21,203 nt of DNA from Bdellovibrionaceae bacterium UBA2339 (GTDB lineage Bacteria > Bdellovibrionota > Bdellovibrionia > Bdellovibrionales > JAMPXM01). This document shows, one piece after another, positions 1-7,133 of the stretch. A program made the position numbers and the translations under genes. The stretch lies in assembly GCA_002344785.1 (NCBI GenBank), contig DDUL01000015.1, forward strand, positions 1 to 21,203. Reading direction: 5' to 3'. Below the pieces are notes generated by a model that saw nothing but the letters and a program-made list of their open reading frames with translations, was not told the DNA's origin and made no database searches. How positions within the stretch are numbered: position 1 is the first letter of the stretch; each line of letters begins with the position of its first letter.

Positions 1-660
1 ATCACCAACATCGCACAAGCGAACCGACTCTTTCGTCACACGCAACCAACGCGTGATGAAAAAGTCGCGTTCATCAAATCCATCGAGAACAAAACCAAAC
101 GTGAAGTCGAACGCGAGATCGCCGCGATCGCTCCTGAGCTTCCGAAACCAGAGCGCACCCGCGCAAGAACGGCGAACACTTCGCGACTCGCACTCGAACT
201 TCCGAACGAAACGCTGGAGATGATCACGCAACTCAAAGGGGCGCTCGCGCACAAGTATCCGAACATGACGACAGCAGAACTCATCACGTTGCTGGCGCGC
301 GAGAAACTCGCCGCGCTGCGACCCGCGCCAGCGCAGGTGCAGCCGACTCCGAAGCCAACACACGCGCCAACTGACGCCGTGCAACCCGCGCCAGCGCGGA
401 ACACACAAGCGCCCCCAAAGCGCTCGCGCTACATCCCGAAAAAACTCCGTCGCAAAATCCAGCACGAAGCGCAGCACAAGTGCCAGAACTGCGGCTCGCA
501 GCACGCGCTCGAAATTGACCACATTCATCCGTTCGCCCAAGGAGGAACGCACACGCCCGCGAATCTTCGCACGCTCTGTCGCAACTGCAATCAAAGGCGA
601 ATTTGGCCGGATCCATCCGCGCACGCAGACGTGCACGCGCACAGCCCAAGCTCATCCTAA
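1..660 (+). CDS. HNH endonuclease, 5'-truncated by the window edge
   Basis: The reading frame is open from base 1 to the TAA at 658-660, so the gene starts outside the window; at least 219 residues are visible. The C-terminal third carries a classic HNH/McrA-type nuclease domain: a zinc-binding pair CQNC, then LEIDHIHP with the metal-binding Asp-His and general-base His, then NLRTLCRNCNQRR with the conserved Asn and second Cys pair. The part before it is helical, followed by a Pro/Ala/Thr-rich linker (about 300-420) and a basic patch just ahead of the domain. Proteins with this arrangement (helical N-terminus, linker, C-terminal HNH) are common as solitary genes in Bdellovibrio-like genomes, as I recall; their role is unknown and may be DNA uptake, degradation or mobile-element related. 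It converges on hrpB. Nuclease family is sure; biological role is not. Confidence 0.85.
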   Translation: MTNIAQANRLFRHTQPTRDEKVAFIKSIENKTKREVEREIAAIAPELPKPERTRARTANTSRLALELPNETLEMITQLKGALAHKYPNMTTAELITLLAREKLAALRPAPAQVQPTPKPTHAPTDAVQPAPARNTQAPPKRSRYIPKKLRRKIQHEAQHKCQNCGSQHALEIDHIHPFAQGGTHTPANLRTLCRNCNQRRIWPDPSAHADVHAHSPSSS

Positions 661-703
661 CGCTCGGCCCACACTCCCTGCGCGGTTCACAGGCGTCCAG
701 TCC

Positions 704-727
704 AAAAAACTCCGCACAATGTGCGGA
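704..727 (-). terminator. Intrinsic terminator of the NTF2-like/hrpB operon
   Basis: Read on the minus strand, a perfect 7-bp stem (TCCGCAC/GTGCGGA, arms 721-727 and 711-717, 3-nt loop) is followed one base later by six T (704-709). It begins 8 bases after the hrpB stop codon. On the plus strand no T-run follows the stem, so it should stop only leftward transcription. Confidence 0.75.
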
Positions 728-735
728 AACTGCAT

Positions 736-3255
736 TCACCGACGGGGGCGCGGCTTGGGGGGCTCGGCGTGAGCTGGGTCATCGGGCCATGAGTGTTTGG
801 GGTAACGCGCGCGCAATTCTTTGCGAACCTCGGCGTAGCTGCCGCGCCAAAAGCCCGCGAGATCTTGGGTGACTTGCACGGGCCGGTAGTTGGGGCCGAG
901 CAGGTGCAGGGTGACAGGGACTTGGTCGCGCCAGACGCGTGGACCTCGCGATAGACCAAAGAGTTCTTGCAGGCGAATTTCCAAGTAGGGTGCGCGGTCG
1001 CGCAGATATTGAATGGCGACGCGTTTGCCGCTGGGTGCGAGGAAGTCGCGAGGGGCGTGTTCCTCGATCAAAGAGCGGGTGCGTGGCTGCATGGCGCGCC
1101 AGAGGGCGTCGCTCGCGGACTTTTGTTTGAAGACCTCAAGTTGTGATTCGCCATAGTAGATTTCTTCGAGGGCGCGGTTGCGAATTTCATTCCAAGCTTC
1201 AAGATCCGCCAAGGGTGAAACTCCAAGCCCGGCTGGCGGGTCACTCACGAATTGGTAGCGAGCATAGAGTTCGTGGGCTTCGCGTTCGAGGATTCCTCGG
1301 CGCGAGGCCTCGGCGACGAGAAGCGGGAATGCTTCTTCGCTATTGGCGCGGCGACGTTTTGGTTCGGTGAGTGGAAGGCCACGATAAGCCTCGTAGAAAA
1401 CTTCCATGACGGTGAGATTTTCCGTGGCTTCATCGAGTGCGATCTCGCGCTCGGTGCGCACTTGGGCGCGCCATGGGCCGGCGAATAGAAGCTCTTCTTC
1501 AGCTCGGGTGAGGCCATGGGCTAAGACGCAAACGGCGTCGCCGGTCTCGCGGTGGGCGGGGCCGCCGGTGGCGAGCGCGAAGAAGAAAGTCGCGTCTTGC
1601 ACTAAGCTGTGCGGGCTGAGTGCCAGGCCTTTACCGCCGGCTAAGCGCGCGCGATCGCCTCGAGGGGTGCGGCGTTTGGCGAGCCGATCGGCGTATGCGT
1701 AGGCCAAGAGTTGCGTGACTTGTTCGCGCGTGAAGGGCGCCGATGGCAACGGGCCGCCGAAGATTTGTTCGGCGACTCGCTGGACGAGGTCGCGCGCGGC
1801 AAAATCCACGCGGGCACGTGAAGCTCGATCGGTCAGCGCTTCAAGGCGTGGCATGAGATCGCTGTCCTCGCCGCGCGCGGGTGGTTTGTCGAGTAAGAAG
1901 TCGCGCTCTTGCAAGATCGCAGCAAGTCGTGCGCCGAGCGGTGCAAGTTGCAGGCGCTGGGCCTCAGCCCAGAGTGCGGCCAGTCGCGGTTCGAGGGGCG
2001 AGCGCGCCATTTGGCGACCCATCTCCGTGAGGCGGCCTTGCTGATCGGTGGCGCGTAAATCGAGGAGTCGCGCTTCGGCATCGCTGAGACTGGTCTCGGG
2101 CGGTGGCGTGAACCAAGAAAAACTTCGCGCATCCGTCACGCCGAAAGCTTTGAGATCCAGGAGCACGGCGGACAAGTCGATGCGGTCGATTTCGGGTTCG
2201 TCGAAAGCGGGAAACGCACTTTCATCGATGCGGCTCCAGAGACGGTAATTGAGACCAGGAAATTGTCGGCCTGCGCGACCACCGCGTTGGGTGACGGAAG
2301 ACAGGGAGATACGTTCGAGTTCAAGGCGCGGAAAGCCCGCGCGATCGCGGCGATCGATGCGTTGCAGACCTGTGTCGATGACGGTGCCGATGCCATCGAG
2401 CGTGAGCGAAGTTTCGGCGACATTGGTGGACAGCACGACGCGAGGTCGTGGGCCGCGGACCAGTGCGGCCTGCTGGTCTTTGAGCGCGAGGCGCCCATGC
2501 AATTCGTGAACGTCGGCGTAGGTGCTAAGGCGTGGCTGAATCGCTTCGCGAACTCGGCGGATTTCGCCGGTGCCGGGGAGAAACACGAGCACGTCTTCGA
2601 TTCGTGGCTCACGACCTGTAAAGATATTGAGGATTTTTTCCGCGACGCGATCGATGAAGGCTGGACCAACATTGAGACTCAGCGGCTCTTGGCCATGGCG
2701 CACTTCAATGGGGAAGTTTCGCCCCGGCACACGCACAATCGGCGCGTCGCCAAGATGTCGCGACAAGGCTTCGGCATCCAGTGTCGCGCTCATCACCACA
2801 AGCTTGAGATCAGGTCGCGCCAATTCTTGAAGTTCTTTGACGAGGCCGAGGGCCAGATCTGTGTGTCGACTTCGTTCGTGGAACTCGTCGAGCACCACGG
2901 CGCTCACGCCGCGTAGTTCGGGATCTTGTTTGAGTTTCTGCAGGAACAAGCCTTCGGTGTAGAAGGCCACGCGCGTCTGCGGGGAAATTTTATTTTCAAA
3001 GCGAACCGCATAGCCGACTTCGTGACCCAAGTTCCAAGCGCGCTCTTCGGCGATTCGCGTGGCGGCTGCGCGCGCGGCGATTCTTCGCGGCTCAAGTACC
3101 ACGATTCGCTCGGGCAAGGCTTCGGCGATGAGCGGCGGTAGACGCGTGGTTTTGCCCGCGCCGGGCTCGGCGACGACGACGAGTGAAGTGTGACTTTCGA
3201 GCGCGCTCAGGACGCTGCCTGTGGCCTCGTCAAAAGGAAGCGGCGAAAGTTTCAT
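736..3255 (-). CDS. hrpB: ATP-dependent helicase HrpB (DEAH-box family)
   Basis: This 839-residue protein is close to the roughly 810-820 residues usual for HrpB, a DEAH/DExH-family putative RNA helicase whose cellular substrate is not settled. Helicase motifs appear in order: Walker A GAGKTT (32-37), the DEFH box (123-126; H is the fourth residue), SAT (156-158) and motif VI QRGGRAGR (323-330). The helicase-associated and HrpB C-terminal regions follow, with WRDQVPVTLHLLGPNYRPVQ and the final HSWPDDP segment typical of the family's end. I chose ATG 3255 because it overlaps the stop of the upstream gene (TAATG), a usual sign of translational coupling; an in-frame TTG at 3276 would add 7 residues inside the upstream gene. 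An intrinsic terminator follows directly. Identification is firm. Confidence 0.95.
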   Translation of the reverse strand: MKLSPLPFDEATGSVLSALESHTSLVVVAEPGAGKTTRLPPLIAEALPERIVVLEPRRIAARAAATRIAEERAWNLGHEVGYAVRFENKISPQTRVAFYTEGLFLQKLKQDPELRGVSAVVLDEFHERSRHTDLALGLVKELQELARPDLKLVVMSATLDAEALSRHLGDAPIVRVPGRNFPIEVRHGQEPLSLNVGPAFIDRVAEKILNIFTGREPRIEDVLVFLPGTGEIRRVREAIQPRLSTYADVHELHGRLALKDQQAALVRGPRPRVVLSTNVAETSLTLDGIGTVIDTGLQRIDRRDRAGFPRLELERISLSSVTQRGGRAGRQFPGLNYRLWSRIDESAFPAFDEPEIDRIDLSAVLLDLKAFGVTDARSFSWFTPPPETSLSDAEARLLDLRATDQQGRLTEMGRQMARSPLEPRLAALWAEAQRLQLAPLGARLAAILQERDFLLDKPPARGEDSDLMPRLEALTDRASRARVDFAARDLVQRVAEQIFGGPLPSAPFTREQVTQLLAYAYADRLAKRRTPRGDRARLAGGKGLALSPHSLVQDATFFFALATGGPAHRETGDAVCVLAHGLTRAEEELLFAGPWRAQVRTEREIALDEATENLTVMEVFYEAYRGLPLTEPKRRRANSEEAFPLLVAEASRRGILEREAHELYARYQFVSDPPAGLGVSPLADLEAWNEIRNRALEEIYYGESQLEVFKQKSASDALWRAMQPRTRSLIEEHAPRDFLAPSGKRVAIQYLRDRAPYLEIRLQELFGLSRGPRVWRDQVPVTLHLLGPNYRPVQVTQDLAGFWRGSYAEVRKELRARYPKHSWPDDPAHAEPPKPRPRR

Positions 3256-3680
3256 TAGAGTTGCGATTTGATCCAACGGACGGCGGGGCCGACAGCGGGA
3301 ATGCGTTCGTAGATGAGATCACTGACGTCGAAGTAATCACGGTGCATGCACACCAAGTCGCTGCCTTGGCGAAAGCGCAGGTGGGTTGCGCCCGGAAGCC
3401 AGAATTCGCGACCGCGATTAAGATGTTTGTGCGTCAATCCCATGCGCCACGTGAGCATGGCTTCGTTGCCGAGCATGAGGCGCGAGTCCCACTCGAATCG
3501 ACAAGATAATGTGTTTTTGTAAAGTCGATCGAAGTATCGCGTCAGCTCACTCAAGCCGTGAATCTCATGCAGCGGATCTTGGAAGCTGATGTCCTCAGTG
3601 TACATGAGTGTCAGCAGCTTCATTTTTCCGGCTTCGAGTTGATTGAAGTGATCTAAAAAGCGTTCGAGGCGTGCGTCCAT
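3255..3680 (-). CDS. NTF2-like / SnoaL-like domain protein
   Basis: A 141-residue single-domain protein of the nuclear transport factor 2 superfamily (cone-shaped alpha+beta fold that often holds a small ligand or acts as an isomerase or hydrolase). The subgroup is recognisable from YTEDISFQDPLHEIHG near residues 28-43, and from MHRDYFDVSDLIYERIP plus the final WIKSQL. That subgroup is widespread in Proteobacteria, often beside a short-chain dehydrogenase and lipid-modifying genes, but here it stands alone ahead of hrpB. There is no signal peptide, so it is probably cytoplasmic. Its TAA overlaps the hrpB ATG by one base, so the two are almost certainly cotranscribed and coupled. No reaction can be assigned from sequence. 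Confidence 0.85.
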   Translation of the reverse strand: MDARLERFLDHFNQLEAGKMKLLTLMYTEDISFQDPLHEIHGLSELTRYFDRLYKNTLSCRFEWDSRLMLGNEAMLTWRMGLTHKHLNRGREFWLPGATHLRFRQGSDLVCMHRDYFDVSDLIYERIPAVGPAVRWIKSQL

Positions 3681-3925
3681 GGCTAGGAATGTTAGCGAAA
3701 GCGAGAGCCACGGTGCACCTTGCGAGGCGTTAAGTAACTGGAATTCGTCGGTGCCTTAGCCGCATCTGCACTTGGTCCCGGAATTGCGTTTACCGCTGGC
3801 CGAGCTGCACATGAGGGCAAGCTTGGCACCAGTTCTTGATGCGAGCCTCGCGATCGGGCGCGACGCACTGAACCTGCCATCACCACCAAGCTTTGGGCAC
3901 CGCGGGTGTCCAAGAAGATAAGAAT

Positions 3926-3932
3926 GAGGGAG
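3926..3932 (+). promoter_or_regulatory. Ribosome binding site fixing the lipoprotein start
   Basis: GAGGGAG lies 8 bases ahead of ATG 3941. The frame stays open upstream to 3893, and this site is why the shorter start is preferred. Confidence 0.6.
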
Positions 3933-3940
3933 ATCGAAAG

Positions 3941-4705
3941 ATGGAAAGCACAACAAAGGAAACTCAAGTGGGTGCCAAGAAGATGTCGATGTGGATGAAG
4001 CTCGCGGTATTGCCGACCGTCGCGCTGTCGATCGCCATGGGCACGACAGCTTGTAAGAATGAAGACGTTGCGGCTGTGGGTGGCGCCATCGCCATCGTGG
4101 CAGGTGCTGTGGCCATTGGCGCCGCATTGGGTGACGACGATCATTCGCATCGTCCGCGCTGTCGCGGTGGCTATGTGGAGCGTTGCCGAAGCACGCATGA
4201 TCGTTGGGGGCGCCGTCACACAAGCTGCAAGCGCGAATGGGATCCTTGCGCCACTCGCTATTCGGCAGTTGCCGCATCGTCGCTGTTGAGCGCCGACATG
4301 TCGGTGTCGACGGTCTCGGGTAAGTACAATTTGCCGCTCGAGTCCGCTGAGCGTCTCACTAAGGCCTTGCAGGCGGCTCACGCAGGTCAAGCTGATGCGC
4401 TGACTTCACTTGGACTTTCGCAGGACGATATGACTTCGATGGCGAAGTTCCAGCTGCCTTCTTCCGAAGGCATTGAGAAGATGGCGACTTCACTCGCGCT
4501 CTCGCGATCGGCGACACAAGATCTGATTCAGTCGTTGATGAATGATGCGCGCTCGCAGTTTGCGAACGTTGATTCGCCGGCTTGGAAAGCTTGCACATCG
4601 GCGGGCAAGTGGCGCACTCCGGAAAACGGAGGCACATGCAAAGAGACTTACTGGTCAGGTTGCAGCCCCGAAACAGGTGCAAGCCTCTGCGTGGTCGCGA
4701 AGTGA
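3941..4705 (+). CDS. Cys-rich putative lipoprotein with glycine-zipper-like segment
   Basis: A 254-residue protein I do not recognise as a named family. Residues 19-37 are a hydrophobic export signal ending in GTTAC; Cys38 would be the lipidated residue, although Thr at -3 makes the lipobox imperfect. The next 25 residues (VAAVGGAIAIVAGAVAIGAA) are Gly/Ala-rich and hydrophobic, resembling the glycine-zipper segments that insert in or line the envelope. Then comes a His/Arg-rich patch with four Cys (RCRGGYVERC... CKREWDPC), a long helical Ser/Leu/Ala region, and a second four-Cys cluster at the C-terminus. Eight Cys besides the lipid one suggest disulfides in the periplasm. It is monocistronic, with a good ribosome binding site and its own terminator. 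Envelope location is well supported; function is unknown. Confidence 0.75.
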   Translation: MESTTKETQVGAKKMSMWMKLAVLPTVALSIAMGTTACKNEDVAAVGGAIAIVAGAVAIGAALGDDDHSHRPRCRGGYVERCRSTHDRWGRRHTSCKREWDPCATRYSAVAASSLLSADMSVSTVSGKYNLPLESAERLTKALQAAHAGQADALTSLGLSQDDMTSMAKFQLPSSEGIEKMATSLALSRSATQDLIQSLMNDARSQFANVDSPAWKACTSAGKWRTPENGGTCKETYWSGCSPETGASLCVVAK

Positions 4706-4819
4706 TCTGGCGATCCTGAGCCACGATGATGTTGATTGAGAATTGAGTATTGGGATCGCGCTTGAGGTGCGCCGTCAAAGTGAGAGAGGGTGGCGCCTGA
4801 GGTCGATCTCATGTCCCCG

Positions 4820-4849
4820 AGCCCAGCTTGAAAGAGCTGGGCTTTTTTT
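4820..4849 (+). terminator. Intrinsic terminator after the lipoprotein gene
   Basis: A perfect 9-bp stem (AGCCCAGCT at 4820-4828, AGCTGGGCT at 4835-4843) with a 6-nt loop runs into seven T (4843-4849). It lies about 115 bases after the stop codon at 4705. Confidence 0.9.
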
Positions 4850-4977
4850 ATCCAACCCGCTTAAGTGACGAACCCGTGACCTGAGTTTGCCGTGCGGACG
4901 CTGGATCGACTGACAAGCTTGTTAAGTTCTGCACGCGCCTGTCGTTTTCCTAGACAGTGAACTTGTCCCGCTTTGAG

Positions 4978-4991
4978 CCAATTTCAATTGG
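4978..4991. promoter_or_regulatory. Short palindrome upstream of the PilZ gene (possible operator)
   Basis: CCAATT-TC-AATTGG is a perfect 6+2+6 inverted repeat in the otherwise gene-free stretch 4850-5136. It could be an operator half-site pair for the downstream gene, but it is short and nothing identifies a binding protein. Confidence 0.25.
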
Positions 4992-5018
4992 GCTGGGCTA
5001 GGACTTGCTGGGCTATCA

Positions 5019-5085
5019 CCTGAAGCTGACGAACTGACTCTGTGATCGATTGGCCTGTGATCGATGAGATCGCGTCAGCTTCAGG
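5019..5085 (+). promoter_or_regulatory. Structured leader: 13-bp inverted repeat enclosing direct repeats
   Basis: CCTGAAGCTGACG (5019-5031) is exactly complementary to CGTCAGCTTCAGG (5073-5085). The 41 bases between contain two direct copies of TGTGATCGAT (5041-5050 and 5056-5065), whose ATCGAT cores are self-complementary and could form an inner stem. The structure ends about 50 bases before ATG 5137, so if transcribed it would be a large hairpin in the 5' leader; as DNA it could be a protein-binding site. No known riboswitch class is recognisable. Confidence 0.5.
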
Positions 5086-5136
5086 GCACAAGTTCGAAAT
5101 TGCCGGAAGGATTCCGGGGACTGAGGGAAACTCAAT

Positions 5137-5817
5137 ATGCTCACGCGCATCGCCTTGGTGTCGCGACCGGATCGGGACTTGGAGTGGATTCGCTCCGAGT
5201 TTCGCAATCCCGTGCGCTTCACTTACCGCGAATTTCTATCGATGCAGGAAGTGCTGCATGGGCTCATCGACTTTCCGATGGACCTGATGCTGCTTCGCTT
5301 GCCGCAGTTTCGGGAGGCCCATCTGCCGATGTTGCATCGGTTGCGCGGGAAGTTTCAAAAAGTCTCGGTGATCGTCATGGCAGGTGAGGCCGAGCCGCGC
5401 GCACGAGCCATGCTCACGGGTCTTGAGCGCATAAGTTTTTTGGCGGACCCTGAAGAGCGGCGCGATCTCTCTGCGATGATTGAGCGATGGCAGCGTGGCC
5501 AGCCTGTTGGTCTTAGGCAACACGCTCGAATCAAGCGTGAAGGCGAAGTGATATTGACGGATCGCTTAGGCAAACCTTACCGAGCTCGCTTTTTGGATTT
5601 TGCGCAAATGGGTGCGCGCGTGGTGGTGGAATCTCTTCGAAGTTTTGATCACCGCGAAGCTCTGAAAGTCGATTATGCCAGCACACAAGGTGATCCGGGC
5701 CGGCGACAGGTGCTTGAAGCCCGCGTGGTTTGGTCTAAAGACTCGGCGGGCTTCGTGGATTCGCTTCGCGGCGTGCGAAGCCGAACTTTGGGATTGAGAT
5801 TCGTGGCGCAGTACTAA
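5137..5817 (+). CDS. Degenerate receiver + PilZ-like domain protein
   Basis: 226 residues in two parts. Residues 1-115 have the beta/alpha pattern of a response-regulator receiver, but the phospho-acceptor position in DLMLLRLP is Arg54 instead of Asp, and the later conserved Thr and Lys are also missing, so it should not be phosphorylated. Residues 125-226 resemble a PilZ domain, the cyclic-di-GMP receptor fold: an RxxxR motif (R127-R131) is followed by DFAQMG (154-159), matching [D/N]xSxxG except that Ser is Ala. c-di-GMP binding is therefore possible but not assured. GAGGGA about ten bases upstream supports the ATG. It is monocistronic, behind a structured leader, and converges on the next gene. 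It is probably a c-di-GMP-linked protein interactor; the domain assignment is by motif only. Confidence 0.7.
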   Translation: MLTRIALVSRPDRDLEWIRSEFRNPVRFTYREFLSMQEVLHGLIDFPMDLMLLRLPQFREAHLPMLHRLRGKFQKVSVIVMAGEAEPRARAMLTGLERISFLADPEERRDLSAMIERWQRGQPVGLRQHARIKREGEVILTDRLGKPYRARFLDFAQMGARVVVESLRSFDHREALKVDYASTQGDPGRRQVLEARVVWSKDSAGFVDSLRGVRSRTLGLRFVAQY

Positions 5818-5846
5818 GCTTGAGTCGCCGTTGGCCTCGGCCAGCT

Positions 5847-6542
5847 CTAGCGGCGAACGTTTTTGTGCAGCTGATAATACGCGGTCTGAAGTTCGACAAA
5901 GGCGCGCTTGGCGTTGTGGCTCGCTTCAGCCCAGGACTTGGCGTTTGCGCTCTTGGCTTGCTTCCAAGCTTGACGAGCTTTTTCCAGCCGAGGGCCGAGT
6001 TCTCCGGCTGCGTTCTTCGAATACTCAGCGACCTCGGGCTTGGTGATTTCCGAAGTCTTGTTCCACTCTTTCATCGCCACATCATAAAAATCCAAGCGCT
6101 CACCGAGTGAGCCGATGAAGCGAGCCTTGTTCTCATAGGCGTAATCGATTTCAGCCAGACTCACGGCCCAAGTGGAGCTTGCGCCTTTCATGGCGATCTC
6201 GGGATTAGGTTGTCCAAAGGTGCCGTTGTTCCACAAAACGCCATGGCTCATATCGATGGGCGAATTGCCAGAGTGGCGCGCGGATGGGTTCGTCGGCGCA
6301 CGGCGGGCCTTGGGCTTGAAGTGAATTTTTCCACCGTGTTCAGCGTGCGCCTTCTTGTCGGCGCCGGCGTGATCGCCATGATCATGACCGGCATGATCGT
6401 GACCTGCGTGATCAGCGTGCTCGGCATGATCGCCGTGATCGTCATGATCACCTTCGTGCGCCAGAGCGGGCGAGAATGCATAGGCCGTGATGATCAAAGT
6501 TGCGGCAAAAGTTCTGAGGCTAAGTTCTGAGATGAAACGCAT
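5847..6542 (-). CDS. Exported His-rich metal-binding protein
   Basis: 231 residues. A signal peptide ends at PALA (26-29 region; cleavage after Ala28), so the mature protein begins in the histidine-rich stretch: 13 His between residues 29 and 69 in an HxxHxH-like pattern with many Asp. Such segments chelate Zn, Ni, Cu or Co. The rest (about 95-231) is largely helical, with many Ala, Lys and Glu, and has no catalytic motif I recognise. The start is ATG 6542, because GGAGGA (6549-6554) lies six bases upstream; the open frame continues a further 165 codons upstream but that part overlaps the divergent gene and is noise. A periplasmic metal buffer or chaperone is the natural reading; no transporter adjoins it. 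Confidence 0.75.
   Translation of the reverse strand: MRFISELSLRTFAATLIITAYAFSPALAHEGDHDDHGDHAEHADHAGHDHAGHDHGDHAGADKKAHAEHGGKIHFKPKARRAPTNPSARHSGNSPIDMSHGVLWNNGTFGQPNPEIAMKGASSTWAVSLAEIDYAYENKARFIGSLGERLDFYDVAMKEWNKTSEITKPEVAEYSKNAAGELGPRLEKARQAWKQAKSANAKSWAEASHNAKRAFVELQTAYYQLHKNVRR
6336..6458 (-). repeat. Imperfect short repeats encoding the His/Asp-rich segment
   Basis: The codons for residues 29-69 of the His-rich protein form a run of near-identical units read as atgatc/gtgatc on the plus strand, for example translating to AGHDHAGHDHGDHAG. The unit number is likely to vary between strains by slippage. Confidence 0.55.
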
Positions 6543-6758
6543 CACGAGTCCTCCGGCAAATAAGACAATGTCTGAACTGCGAGCATAGCGGCGGAGGCGC
6601 AGGGACTCAAGGCGGCGCACGGCGGCGGTGTGCCAAGGGCCTCGGAAACCTAGGGTCGGGGCGAAATTCTGGGAAAAGCTGACTCGGTGACCACCGCAAG
6701 CTTGAGTGTTGGGCGCGAAGATGTTGAAGAGTGCTGAAATCTCAGGCTGGAGGACGCC

Positions 6759-7103
6759 ATGAAAAACACTTTGAAGCTTTACGCGTTGGTGATCGTTGCG
6801 GGACTCATGCTGGCGCCTACGGCCCGTGCGGACTTTGGTGAGATTGACCTTTTGGCTCGCGAGTCCGTTGAAAACTTTTTTGTGGCGGAAGCGCGAAGCG
6901 TGGACATGACACGTTTTGAGTATGTCGGCGAGCCGAAGTGGGTGGGTTCCGTGATGGAAATTGAGACTTCGGTTTGGGCCGAGACGCATCGCCTTCCGGG
7001 CGGAGTGCAGTGGGCTTACCACAACTGTTGGACGCAAATCGAAGTGTCAGCGCCGGGTCGCTATCTGGACTTGGGCACAGTCTGCGAACTTGATTTTGAC
7101 TGA
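6759..7103 (+). CDS. Small exported hypothetical protein
   Basis: 114 residues. The N-terminus is a clear signal peptide (MKNTLKLYALVIVAGLMLAP... ARA, cleavage near residue 25), so the mature protein of about 89 residues is periplasmic or secreted. It has only two Cys (in HNCW and TVCEL), which could form one disulfide; the rest is rich in beta-type residues and aromatics. I recognise no family. TGGAGGA five bases before the ATG is a strong ribosome binding site. It is divergent from the His-rich protein (216-base gap) and converges on the importer operon with a 30-base gap. The gene is likely real; function is unknown. Confidence 0.65.
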   Translation: MKNTLKLYALVIVAGLMLAPTARADFGEIDLLARESVENFFVAEARSVDMTRFEYVGEPKWVGSVMEIETSVWAETHRLPGGVQWAYHNCWTQIEVSAPGRYLDLGTVCELDFD

Positions 7104-7133
7104 AATTCGCAGGGTGCAGCCAGCTTCATTTGA

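Noticed and set aside
2263..2916. 217-codon open frame on the plus strand inside hrpB
   Set aside because: It is antisense to the conserved helicase motifs and has no recognisable domain or ribosome binding site.
3692..4390. 232-codon minus-strand frame opposite the lipoprotein gene
   Set aside because: It has no domain or ribosome binding site and runs through the lipoprotein's promoter and signal peptide region.
6336..6458. Regular short repeats that could suggest a CRISPR or minisatellite
   Set aside because: The units are only about 6-9 bases, have no spacers, and are codons of the His/Asp-rich stretch.
6543..7037. 165-codon upstream extension of the His-rich protein
   Set aside because: It overlaps the divergent small exported gene, reads as low-quality sequence, and would bury the signal peptide; GGAGGA before ATG 6542 marks the true start.
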